Assembly: GCA_021796135.1 (NCBI GenBank)
Contig: JAJYOQ010000261.1
Coordinates: forward strand, 1-6,007
Direction: 5' to 3'
DNA length: 6,007 nt
From: Bacteroidota bacterium
GTDB taxonomy: Bacteria; Bacteroidota; Ignavibacteria; Ignavibacteriales; Ignavibacteriaceae
Position 1 is the first letter of the stretch. Each line of letters opens with the position of its first letter. The translations under genes and the position numbers were made by a program. The notes below the pieces were generated by a model. The model was not told the origin of the DNA, did no database searches, and was given only the letters and a program-made list of their open reading frames with translations. Positions 1 to 6,007 of this stretch are shown here, in pieces.

Positions 1-1
1 T

Positions 2-838
2 GATCGATTAAATGTAAATAATTTATATAATTTGACAGTTAAAAGTACAAAAAACCTTCCTAACGGAAACCCCATTATTGTTCCGGTTTCCGATGTTGCT
101 AGTATCGTAGAAGGTGTCGGACCATCGCAAATAAACCGTTATGCGCGACAGAAAGAAATTCGCGTTGATGCGAATCTTACTGGTAGATTTTTAGGTGATG
201 TTTTGAATGATATCCAAAAAGAAACCAAAAAAATGAACTTTGAACCTGGTTATTCTGTCAGTACAATAGGAGAAGGGCAGCAGCAGGAAGAAGCTTTCGG
301 GAATATTTTGCTTTCATTGGCTCTGGCAATTGTATTTGTTTACATAGTGCTTGCGGCGCAGTTTGAAAGCTTTATCCACCCCTTCTCTATAATGCTTGCC
401 TTGCCTATGTCAATAATAGGAGCCGTGTTAATGTTATTGATTTTTGGGAATTCAATTTCAGTAATTTCGTTGATTGGCATAATAATGCTGATGGGATTGG
501 TAACGAAAAACGGAATTTTACTTGTTGATTTTACTAATGTATTGCGGGGACGCGGGCTTTCACGGACTGAAGCATTATTAAAAGCTGGGCCTACTAGACT
601 TCGTCCAATATTAATGACCACATTTGCAATGATCTTCGGAATGATGCCGGTAGCGTTAGGACTTGGAGAAGGTGCAGAATTTCGAGCGCCGATGGGGCAG
701 GCGGTAATCGGAGGTTTGATAACTTCAACAATTCTAACATTGGTTGTAGTACCTGTTGTTTATACAATTCTTGATGACCTATCGTTTTCTTATATTAAAA
801 CATTTTTTGGGAGAATACTGCTCAGGAAACGAAATTGA
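2..838 (+). CDS. RND efflux transporter permease, C-terminal part (5' end outside window)
   Basis: This is the C-terminal 278 residues of an inner-membrane RND (AcrB/HAE-1-like) proton-driven export pump, which works with a periplasmic adaptor and a TolC-type outer-membrane channel. The frame is open from base 2, so the TTG at 32 is internal and the gene starts upstream of the window. Visible residues 1-100 are the end of the second periplasmic loop. Five membrane segments follow at about 101-120, 128-148, 152-172, 203-222 and 233-257, matching TM8-12 of the 12-TM fold. Family motifs are clear: LVTKNGILLVDF in the third segment, then RLRPILMTT, then EGAEFRAPMGQAVIGGL, and VVPVVY in the last. 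A short basic tail ends the protein. Substrate cannot be read from this part. A PG0541-like gene follows after 31 bases, probably in the same operon. The family call is firm; drug versus other substrate is open. Confidence 0.95.
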   Translation, partial: DRLNVNNLYNLTVKSTKNLPNGNPIIVPVSDVASIVEGVGPSQINRYARQKEIRVDANLTGRFLGDVLNDIQKETKKMNFEPGYSVSTIGEGQQQEEAFGNILLSLALAIVFVYIVLAAQFESFIHPFSIMLALPMSIIGAVLMLLIFGNSISVISLIGIIMLMGLVTKNGILLVDFTNVLRGRGLSRTEALLKAGPTRLRPILMTTFAMIFGMMPVALGLGEGAEFRAPMGQAVIGGLITSTILTLVVVPVVYTILDDLSFSYIKTFFGRILLRKRN

Positions 839-856
839 TTTTGTAATCACTAAAAT

Positions 857-863
857 AAAGGTG
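857..863 (+). promoter_or_regulatory. Ribosome binding site for the PG0541-like gene
   Basis: The sequence AAAGGTG lies six bases before the ATG at 870. It decides the start: the same frame is open further upstream to 756, but that extension overlaps the end of the RND gene and has no such site. Confidence 0.6.
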
Positions 864-869
864 AGTAAA

Positions 870-1169
870 ATGAAAGTTATTTTTATTGTTTATCATGATA
901 TTCTTGATGATAGAATCGACAACCTGTTTAATGAATTAAAAATTGATTACTACACCGAGTGGGAAAATGTAAAAGGGAAAGGACATCAATCAGACGCTCA
1001 CCTTGGGACAAGAACATTTCCCGGCTACAATGCCGTGAGGATGATTGCACTTCAAAGTGAAGATGTTCTCTCTCAGTTGACCGACAATATTACTGCCATG
1101 AATAATGCTGCTGTCAGAAACGATGATAAAATAAGACTCTTTCAAGTGCCCCTTGAAAGAATTATCTAA
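870..1169 (+). CDS. PG0541-family transporter-associated small protein
   Basis: This 99-residue protein without signal peptide or membrane segment resembles the PG0541 family, named after the Porphyromonas gingivalis gene downstream of an RND pump operon. It begins MKVIFIVYHDILDD, a beta strand followed by a helix, and has a glycine-rich middle, GKGHQSDAHLGTRTFPG, followed by the strand-like NAVRMIAL. This arrangement recalls GlnB/P-II-like ferredoxin-like folds; the fold resemblance is my inference. The start at 870 has a good Shine-Dalgarno site and the family-like N-terminus, whereas an upstream start would add 38 residues overlapping the RND gene. It sits 31 bases after the RND stop with no terminator between, so co-transcription is likely. 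A cytoplasmic sensor or accessory role for the pump is plausible but not shown by the sequence. The family assignment is made from pattern memory and is moderately sure. Confidence 0.75.
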   Translation: MKVIFIVYHDILDDRIDNLFNELKIDYYTEWENVKGKGHQSDAHLGTRTFPGYNAVRMIALQSEDVLSQLTDNITAMNNAAVRNDDKIRLFQVPLERII

Positions 1170-1181
1170 ATTTGATTTTCT

Positions 1182-1422
1182 ATGAGCGATCTAAAAATCG
1201 GAACATCCGGCTGGTCTTATAAAGATTGGGTAGGGACATTCTATTCTAAAACGTAATCTAAAACTTTTGATTGGCTTGAATATTATACTGATTTATTCTA
1301 TATCTTCAAGAAAGTTATTATTCAATCGCAATCTTTACTTTAGAGGAGTCACTAATTTATTTAGCTAATTTTCTATTAAAATTCCCTAATCAAAAAAAAC
1401 AATTCCCGATGTTGAGAAAATC
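1182..1422 (+). pseudogene. Decayed 5' fragment of a DUF72 (YecE-like) gene
   Basis: An ATG at 1182 opens MSDLKIGTSGWSYKDWVGTF, which matches the characteristic N-terminus of DUF72 proteins (IGTSGWSYxxW...FY). An in-frame TAA at 1254-1256 stops it after 24 codons. The same frame continues beyond the stop with family-like sequence, including FDWLEYYTDLF and VIIQS where intact proteins have VEINS, until a TAG at 1341. About 25 bases further on, in the +1 frame, FSIKIP (1369-1386) followed by a stop and then DVEKI matches the family's FSxKxPxxITH region. At least one nonsense mutation and one frameshift, plus loss of the remaining two-thirds (intact members are about 240-290 residues), make this a dead gene. 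It starts 12 bases after the PG0541-like stop, so it may once have been read with that operon. DUF72 function is not firmly known. Confidence 0.8.
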
Positions 1423-1473
1423 TAACCACCTTTAATTTTATGATTCTATAAACCAAAACTCGTATTCTTCATT

Positions 1474-1493
1474 TTTATGTAAATTTATGTAAA
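1474..1493 (+). repeat. Tandem repeat, 2 x 10 bp
   Basis: TTTATGTAAA occurs twice head to tail (1474-1483 and 1484-1493). A third copy appears at 4595-4604 just after the kor terminator stem. All are in AT-rich noncoding DNA, so coincidence is quite possible and no function is suggested. Confidence 0.5.
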
Positions 1494-1528
1494 TGGAATC
1501 TATTTTCGAAGAAAATTGAGGTGTCCAT

Positions 1529-1653
1529 CTGAAGAAAAACAAAATTCTCATATTTGTAACGCTTTTTATCTTAAATATAAATTCATTTACAAATGGCACG
1601 GTATATGGTTTTAAAGTTGGTAGTTTTAATTATCAATTTTTAAGAGACCAAAT
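1529..1653 (+). pseudogene. Possible remnant of a secreted-protein gene start (signal-peptide-like ORF)
   Basis: A frame beginning with CTG at 1529 reads LKKNKILIFVTLFILNINSF and continues TNGTVYGFKVGSF, which looks like a lysine-initiated signal peptide with a hydrophobic core and the start of a mature chain. GAGGTG at 1518-1523 lies five bases upstream, as a ribosome binding site would. The frame stays open until a TAA at 1766-1768, but beyond 1654 it runs inside korA in another frame and does not look like protein. It may be the stump of an exported-protein gene cut off when the kor locus came to lie here, with its ATG mutated to CTG. Equally, AT-rich noncoding DNA often gives hydrophobic translations, so confidence is low. 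Confidence 0.25.
1554..1581 (+). promoter_or_regulatory. Weak promoter-like sequence upstream of the first korA
   Basis: TTGTAA (1554-1559) and TATAAA (1576-1581) are spaced by 16 bases and resemble sigma-70 -35 and -10 elements, which would leave a leader of about 65 bases before korA. No good Bacteroidota-type TAnnTTTG element was seen here. Such matches are common by chance in DNA this AT-rich, so this is only a candidate. Confidence 0.2.
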
Positions 1654-3501
1654 ATGCCCAAAGAAAAAGAAGTTCAAAGTTTATCTGAAGTTACTGTTCG
1701 TTTTGCCGGTGACTCTGGAGATGGAATGCAGCTTACCGGAAGTCAATTTAGCGATACTACAGCTTTAATGGGGAATGACCTTAGCACTTTACCAGATTAT
1801 CCTGCAGAAATTCGTGCGCCAATAGGAACTGTTTACGGAGTTAGCGGATTCCAACTTCATTTTAGTAGCACTGACATTCATACCCCAGGCGACAGACCCG
1901 ATGTGCTTGTTGCTATGAATCCTGCTGCTGTCAAAAAAAACTTAAGTGAATTAAAACCCGGTGCTACAATTATCGTTAACACTGATGCATTCGATAGAAA
2001 AAATCTTCAACTTGCAAAGTATGAAACTAATCCGCTTGAAGACGATTCCTATGAAGGGTTTGAAGTTTTTCCGGTTCCGATTGCCTCATTAACTGCTAAA
2101 GCACTGGAAGGTTCTTCACTTTCACCTAAAGAAGTTTCAAGATGCAAAAACTTTTTTGCTCTTGGACTTATGTATTGGCTTTTTGATAGACCTCTCGATC
2201 AAACATTAAATTGGATACAAAGAAAGTTTAGCAAAACACCTGAGTTTGTTGATGCAAATACAAAAGCTTTAACAGCAGGTTATAATTATGGCGAGAATAC
2301 AGAAATATTTAATACACGGTATTCAATTGAACCGGCAAAACTTCCAAAAGGGACTTACAGAAGTATTTCTGGTAATGAAGCTACTGCGCTTGGTTTTCTA
2401 GCAGCTTCAGTGAAAAGCGGATTGCCTTTATTCCTTGGATCATATCCAATAACACCAGCCACTGAAATTTTACAATATTTAAGTAATTATAAAAACTTCG
2501 GCGTTAAAACTGTACAGGCTGAAGATGAAATTGCGGGGATTACCTCTGCTATCGGTGCTTCCTTTGCCGGTAATCTTGCGATTACAACGACTAGCGGACC
2601 TGGTCTTGCATTAAAAACCGAAGCTATCGGTTTGGCTCTGATGACCGAACTTCCTCTTGTTATTATTGATGTTCAGCGGGGTGGACCGAGTACCGGACTC
2701 CCAACTAAAACAGAGCAAGCTGACCTTCTTCAAGCAATATACGGGAGAAATGGTGAAGCACCTGTAGCTGTATTAGCTGCTTCTACTCCAAGCGATTGTT
2801 TTACAATGGCAATGGAAGCTTCAAAATTAGCTATAAAATATATGTCTCCTGTGATTCTATTAACTGATGGTTACCTTGCTAATGGATCAGAACCTTGGAA
2901 AATTCCTCACGTAAATGAACTACCGGAAATTCCGGTTAAGTTTAGAACCGAGAAGGAAGGATTTGCGCCATATTTAAGAGATGAGAATCTTTCACGCCCA
3001 TGGGCTAAGCCAGGAACCCCCGGATTAGAACACCGAATCGGCGGACTTGAGAAAGCAAATATATCTGGCACTGTAAGCTACGATCCGGATAACCATGACT
3101 TGATGATAAATCTTAGAGCCCAAAAAGTTAAAAATATGGTAAATGATATTCCTGATTTAACTGTTGACGGTGATATGGAAGGCGAATTGCTTGTATTAGG
3201 TTGGGGTGGAACTCTCGGAGCAATTAAAGAAGCAGTAATCAAGGCAAGACAAGCCGGCTATAATGTATCCCAGGCTCACCTTAAATATTTGAACCCTTTA
3301 CCAAAAAATACCGAATATGTTCTAAAAGGATTTAAGAATGTTCTTCTACCCGAAATAAATCTTGGGCAACTTGCTAAGATATTACGTAGTGAATTTTTAA
3401 TCCCGATAAAACAATTGAATATTATGAGAGGTCTACCGTTTAGAGTGTCTGACATTGAAGATAAAATTAAAGAAATTCTCGGAGGAAAGAATAATGACTG
3501 A
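1654..3501 (+). CDS. korA: 2-oxoacid:ferredoxin oxidoreductase, fused gamma-alpha subunit (2-oxoglutarate type), copy 1
   Basis: This subunit pairs with KorB to interconvert 2-oxoglutarate plus CoA with succinyl-CoA and CO2, using ferredoxin. The protein has 615 residues, the size of fused gamma-alpha KorA proteins. Residues about 13-215 are the gamma domain, opening with [15 protein letters not shown]. Residues about 236-480 are the pyrimidine-binding alpha domain, with SGNEA, the family signature YPITP at 264-268, [30 protein letters not shown] and [20 protein letters not shown]. Residues about 510-605 are the C-terminal domain (LLVLGWGGTLGAIKEA...). No frameshift or missing motif is seen. 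The ATG at 1654 has only a weak AAGAG site at 1642-1646, but the N-terminus lines up exactly with the second copy. The 3' end overlaps korB by 8 bases, implying translational coupling. Substrate preference for 2-oxoglutarate over other 2-oxoacids is inferred from domain layout. Confidence 0.93.
   Translation: MPKEKEVQSLSEVTVRFAGDSGDGMQLTGSQFSDTTALMGNDLSTLPDYPAEIRAPIGTVYGVSGFQLHFSSTDIHTPGDRPDVLVAMNPAAVKKNLSELKPGATIIVNTDAFDRKNLQLAKYETNPLEDDSYEGFEVFPVPIASLTAKALEGSSLSPKEVSRCKNFFALGLMYWLFDRPLDQTLNWIQRKFSKTPEFVDANTKALTAGYNYGENTEIFNTRYSIEPAKLPKGTYRSISGNEATALGFLAASVKSGLPLFLGSYPITPATEILQYLSNYKNFGVKTVQAEDEIAGITSAIGASFAGNLAITTTSGPGLALKTEAIGLALMTELPLVIIDVQRGGPSTGLPTKTEQADLLQAIYGRNGEAPVAVLAASTPSDCFTMAMEASKLAIKYMSPVILLTDGYLANGSEPWKIPHVNELPEIPVKFRTEKEGFAPYLRDENLSRPWAKPGTPGLEHRIGGLEKANISGTVSYDPDNHDLMINLRAQKVKNMVNDIPDLTVDGDMEGELLVLGWGGTLGAIKEAVIKARQAGYNVSQAHLKYLNPLPKNTEYVLKGFKNVLLPEINLGQLAKILRSEFLIPIKQLNIMRGLPFRVSDIEDKIKEILGGKNND
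3481..3486 (+). promoter_or_regulatory. Ribosome binding site that fixes the korB start
   Basis: GGAGGA, inside the last codons of korA, lies seven bases before the ATG at 3494. It is the strongest Shine-Dalgarno site in the window and shows that korB translation starts at 3494, upstream of the frameshift, and not at the later ATG at 3697. Confidence 0.7.
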
Positions 3502-4530
3502 TAAAATAGAAGTTAAAGATTTAAAAATTACTGCTAAAGATTTCGCTACGATCCGGATGTCAGATGGTGTCCGGGATGCGGCGATTATTCAATATTAGCG
3601 CAAGTTCAGCGCTCTTTTCCGGACTTAGTCGGAATTAAAAAGGAAAATATTGTTTGGATTTCCGGTATCGGTTGTTCATCAAGATTCCCATATTACATGA
3701 ACACTTATGGATTTCACGGAATTCACGGAAGAGCCCCTGCAATTGCAACCGGAGTAAAGGTCAGTCATCCAGAACTTTCTGTTTGGGTTGCTGCCGGTGA
3801 CGGCGATTTGCTTAGCATTGGAGGAAATCATTTTATTCATACTTGCCGAAGAAATGTTGATCTTAAAATTCTCCTTTTTAATAATAGAATTTATGGATTA
3901 ACAAAAGGACAGTATTCACCGACTTCTGAAAAAGGTAAAATCACAAAGACTTCTCCTTACGGAAGTGTGGATTATCCGTTTAATCCTATTTCGCTTGCGC
4001 TAGGTTCGGGAGCAACATTTGTCGCTAGGTCTCTTGATCGAGATACTAAACATCTTCAAGAGATGATTAAACGCGCAGCTGCTCATAAAGGAACAGCGTT
4101 CGTAGAGATTTTCCAAAATTGCAGTATCTTTAACGATGGCGCTTTTGATATTCTTACCGACAAAAAAACAAAAGACGATAATGTGCTTGTACTTGAACAT
4201 GGTAAACCAATGATATTTGGAGTTAATAAAAACAAAGGTATTGTAATGGATGGTGCAAAGCCAAAAGCAGTGGAAATTGGTAATGGTAAATTCAGAATTG
4301 AAGATGTCATAGTTCATGATGAATTTGATGAAAGCCCCGTGCTTGCTACTTTGTTGGCTAATTTAACAGAAGACCCAACAATGCCGACACCGATTGGAGT
4401 ATTCAGACAAATTACCAAACCTACTTACGATGGAGAAGTTGAAGCACAGGTAAATTCTGTAACAAATAAAAAAGGAAAGGGCGATCTTGAAAAAGTGTTA
4501 TTTGCCGGAAACACCTGGCAGGTAAATTAA
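3494..4530 (+). pseudogene. korB: 2-oxoacid:ferredoxin oxidoreductase beta subunit, copy 1, disrupted by a -1 frameshift
   Basis: The beta subunit carries thiamine diphosphate and a [4Fe-4S] cluster. From the ATG at 3494 the frame gives MTDKIEVKDLKITAKDFA, then loses homology and stops at TAG 3596-3598. From 3547 the -1 frame continues YDPDVRWCPGCGDYSIL and stays open to 4530. Adding one base near 3547 (GCTAC to GCTTAC) yields a 345-residue protein, normal for KorB. In that restored protein Cys26, Cys29 (CPGC), Cys61 (GIGCSSR) and Cys210 (QNCSIFND) are the expected cluster ligands, and GDGD at 102-105 with NN at 130-131 forms the thiamine diphosphate/metal motif. A start at Met 3697 would lose three ligands, so it is not a credible shorter protein. 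Apart from the one lesion the gene looks well kept, so the mutation is recent, tolerated, or a sequence error. It overlaps korA by 8 bases and ends before a terminator. Confidence 0.88.
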
Positions 4531-4561
4531 TTTTTCCCTCCTTCTTTAATTTTCCTCTATT

Positions 4562-4598
4562 AAAGGAACAAGCTCTTTAAAGCTTGTTCCTTTCTTTA
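4562..4598 (+). terminator. Rho-independent terminator of the first kor operon
   Basis: A perfect 13-bp stem pairs AAAGGAACAAGCT (4562-4574) with AGCTTGTTCCTTT (4581-4593) around the six-base loop CTTTAA, and is followed by the pyrimidine-rich CTTTA. It lies 31 bases after the korB stop. The stem is strong and the position is right; the tail is short of an ideal run of T. It separates the two kor loci, so the second korA probably has its own promoter. Confidence 0.8.
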
Positions 4599-4653
4599 TG
4601 TAAAACATCTCACACTATTTTATATTAAAATTTGTTTAACTTTCTAATTACAA

Positions 4654-4677
4654 AAAGGTTTCTGTAAATAAACCTTT
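4654..4677 (+). other. Leader stem-loop 1 before the second korA
   Basis: AAAGGTTT (4654-4661) pairs with AAACCTTT (4670-4677) over an eight-base loop, giving an 8-bp stem. There is no T-run after it, so it is not an obvious terminator. It matches no riboswitch class that I recognise. Confidence 0.4.
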
Positions 4678-4684
4678 CAACTTC

Positions 4685-4703
4685 AAGATTGCGGATCAAT
4701 CTT
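4685..4703 (+). other. Leader stem-loop 2 before the second korA
   Basis: AAGATTG (4685-4691) pairs with CAATCTT (4697-4703) over the loop CGGAT, giving a 7-bp stem seven bases after stem-loop 1. A TATACT resembling a -10 element follows at 4715-4720, without a convincing -35. If that is the promoter, both hairpins lie upstream of transcription and would be DNA-level inverted repeats, not RNA structure. Confidence 0.35.
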
Positions 4704-4733
4704 AAGCTAAAATTTATACTTAAAATGAAGGAT

Positions 4734-4738
4734 AAGGA
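4734..4738 (+). promoter_or_regulatory. Ribosome binding site for the second korA
   Basis: AAGGA lies six bases before the ATG at 4745 and favours that codon over the second ATG at 4751. Residue numbering from 4745 also matches the first KorA exactly. Confidence 0.55.
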
Positions 4739-4744
4739 ATATCT

Positions 4745-6007
4745 ATGAAAATGGAAAAAGAAATCCTTGAACTTTCGGACGTTACGGTTCGATTTGCAGG
4801 AGATTCAGGTGATGGAATGCAATTAACCGGAATGCAATTTACGAATACAACTGCTCTTGTAGGGAACGACTTAAGTACCCTGCCTGATTATCCCGCCGAA
4901 ATACGTGCGCCGATCGGTACTACCTATGGAGTAAGCGGATTTCAATTGCACTTTAGCAGCATGGATATTCAAACTCCGGGCGATTCGCCGGATGTTTTAG
5001 TAGCTATGAACCCAGCCGCATTGAAAGTAAACGTTAAAGATCTAAAACATAATGCCTATATAATTATAAATATTAATGCTTTTGATTCAAAAAATCTAAA
5101 GCTTGCAGGATATGAAACTAATCCTTTGGAAGACGGAAGTTTAGAAGGCTACAATGTTATCCAGGTTCCTTTGAGTAAGCTGACAAATAAAGCCCTTGAA
5201 GATAGCGGTCTTTCTGCAAAGGAAATTGGCAGATGCAAAAACTTTTTTGCTCTCGGCATGATGTACTGGCTATATAGTCGCCCTTTTGAACCCACATTGA
5301 AATGGATAAAAGATAAATTTAAGGACTCACCGCTGATTGGATCAGCTAATGAAAAAGCTTTAATGGCTGGATATTATTTTGGAGAGAACACCGAATTATT
5401 TACTACTCGTTATCAAGTTGAACCGGCAAAACTTCCCAAAGGAGTTTACAGAAATATTTCTGGTAATGAAGCATTGGCAATAGGATTTGTAACTGCATCC
5501 GTGAAATCTGGCTTGCCATTGTTCCTTGGTTCTTATCCTATAACACCTGCATCTGATATTTTGCACGAGCTAAGCAAACATAAAAATTTTGGAGTTAGGA
5601 CTTTTCAGGCTGAAGATGAAATTGCAGCAATAACAGCATCGATAGGCGCCGCATTTACTGGGGCATTAGCAATCACTACAACAAGCGGTCCCGGTTTAGC
5701 ATTAAAAACCGAAGCCGTTGGTTTAGCTGTAATGACTGAGCTGCCCATAATTATTATTGATGTTCAACGCGGTGGACCAAGTACTGGGCTTCCCACAAAA
5801 ACTGAGCAGTCGGATTTGCAGCAAGCAATAAACGGTAGGAACGGAGAAGCGCCGGTTGTAGTCATTGCTCCTTCAACACCTGCCGAATGTTTTAACATGG
5901 CATTGGAAGCAGCACGTCTTGCTACAAAATATATGGTACCAGTACTTTATCTATCGGACGGATATATTGCAAATGGTTCAGAGCCGTGGTTAATTCCTAA
6001 CCCGGAA
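4745..6007 (+). CDS. korA: 2-oxoacid:ferredoxin oxidoreductase, fused gamma-alpha subunit, copy 2 (3' end outside window)
   Basis: This is a second KorA paralogue, open for 421 codons from the ATG at 4745 to the window edge. It aligns with the first KorA residue for residue without any gap, and by eye about seven in ten positions are identical. It has the gamma domain ([15 protein letters not shown] from residue 15), the conserved CKNFFALG segment, SGNEA, YPITP at 264-268, [27 protein letters not shown] and [15 protein letters not shown]. The third, C-terminal domain would lie beyond the window. One notable change is Asn363 where copy 1 has Tyr363, in the AI(Y/N)GRNGEAP motif. At DNA level the copies differ at many synonymous sites, so the duplication is old. 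It is separated from the first kor operon by a terminator and a 150-base leader, so it is likely transcribed on its own, probably with a korB after it (not visible). Confidence 0.93.
   Translation, partial: MKMEKEILELSDVTVRFAGDSGDGMQLTGMQFTNTTALVGNDLSTLPDYPAEIRAPIGTTYGVSGFQLHFSSMDIQTPGDSPDVLVAMNPAALKVNVKDLKHNAYIIININAFDSKNLKLAGYETNPLEDGSLEGYNVIQVPLSKLTNKALEDSGLSAKEIGRCKNFFALGMMYWLYSRPFEPTLKWIKDKFKDSPLIGSANEKALMAGYYFGENTELFTTRYQVEPAKLPKGVYRNISGNEALAIGFVTASVKSGLPLFLGSYPITPASDILHELSKHKNFGVRTFQAEDEIAAITASIGAAFTGALAITTTSGPGLALKTEAVGLAVMTELPIIIIDVQRGGPSTGLPTKTEQSDLQQAINGRNGEAPVVVIAPSTPAECFNMALEAARLATKYMVPVLYLSDGYIANGSEPWLIPNPE

Noticed and set aside
32..34. TTG at 32 as the RND gene start
   Set aside because: The frame is open to the window edge, and the product would lack most of an RND permease; the gene simply begins outside the window.
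340..621. Minus-strand frame of 93 codons within the RND gene
   Set aside because: It lies wholly within a well-supported + strand gene and its translation has no recognisable features.
756..869. Upstream extension of the PG0541-like gene to ATG 756
   Set aside because: It overlaps the conserved end of the RND gene in another frame, reads as non-protein-like sequence, and the ATG at 870 has a good ribosome binding site.
3520..3526. TTTAAAA in the correct phase for a -1 slippery heptamer near the korB frameshift
   Set aside because: A -1 slip there meets TAA at 3535-3537, before the KorB continuation begins, so it cannot rescue the protein. No canonical heptamer was found in the usable overlap 3538-3595.
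4000..4317. Two overlapping minus-strand frames within korB
   Set aside because: Both are shadows of the conserved korB reading frame, with no recognisable domain and no sign of their own start signals.
3697..4530. korB as a shorter 277-residue protein starting at ATG 3697
   Set aside because: Clear KorB sequence, including three of four cluster cysteines, lies upstream in the same frame, and no ribosome binding site precedes 3697.
1654..6007. Second korA as an assembly duplicate of the first
   Set aside because: The copies differ at many synonymous positions and at roughly three in ten amino acids, so they are genuine diverged paralogues.
1..6007. Search for CRISPR arrays, tRNA or rRNA genes, transposases and known riboswitches
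   Set aside because: No spaced direct repeats, cloverleaf sequences, insertion-sequence genes or familiar riboswitch motifs were seen on either strand by eye.

Overview
The window is AT-rich bacterial DNA with every recognisable gene on the + strand. Gene content points to the Bacteroidota/Chlorobiota/Ignavibacteria side of the tree: an RND pump gene followed by a PG0541-type small protein, and a two-subunit 2-oxoacid:ferredoxin oxidoreductase with the gamma domain fused to alpha. This placement is inferred from gene families and base composition only; there is no rRNA or other marker gene.

Layout. Bases 1-838 are the 3' end of an RND efflux permease whose 5' part lies outside the window. 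After 31 bases comes a 99-residue PG0541-like transporter-associated protein (870-1169), probably in the same operon. What looks like a 480-base intergenic gap (1170-1653) begins with the decayed 5' third of a DUF72 (YecE-like) gene (about 1182-1422). A possible signal-peptide-coding remnant starts near 1529, with weak promoter-like sequence around 1554-1581. Bases 1423-1528 hold only AT-rich sequence and a 2 x 10 bp tandem repeat.

The main content is two consecutive kor loci. The first has an intact korA (1654-3501) overlapping korB by 8 bases. That korB (3494-4530) carries a -1 frameshift near base 3547: the first 18 codons are in one frame, and everything from the CPGCG iron-sulfur motif onward is in another. 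Restoring one base gives a normal 345-residue KorB with all expected motifs. A strong stem-loop terminator (4562-4598) closes this locus. After a leader with two further small stem-loops, a second korA paralogue (4745 to the window edge) begins; it aligns with the first over 421 residues without a gap.

How the genes work together. KorA and KorB form the enzyme that interconverts 2-oxoglutarate (or a related 2-oxoacid) plus CoA with succinyl-CoA (or the matching acyl-CoA) and CO2, passing electrons to ferredoxin. With two tandem korA genes and a broken korB in the first locus, the first beta subunit may be lost, recoded, or only apparently broken by a sequence error; a second korB just past the window edge could supply beta to both. 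The RND/PG0541 pair is a separate envelope-export unit. I see no new defence, mobile or RNA system here. The points most worth checking are the korB frameshift, the diverged tandem kor loci and the decayed DUF72 gene.
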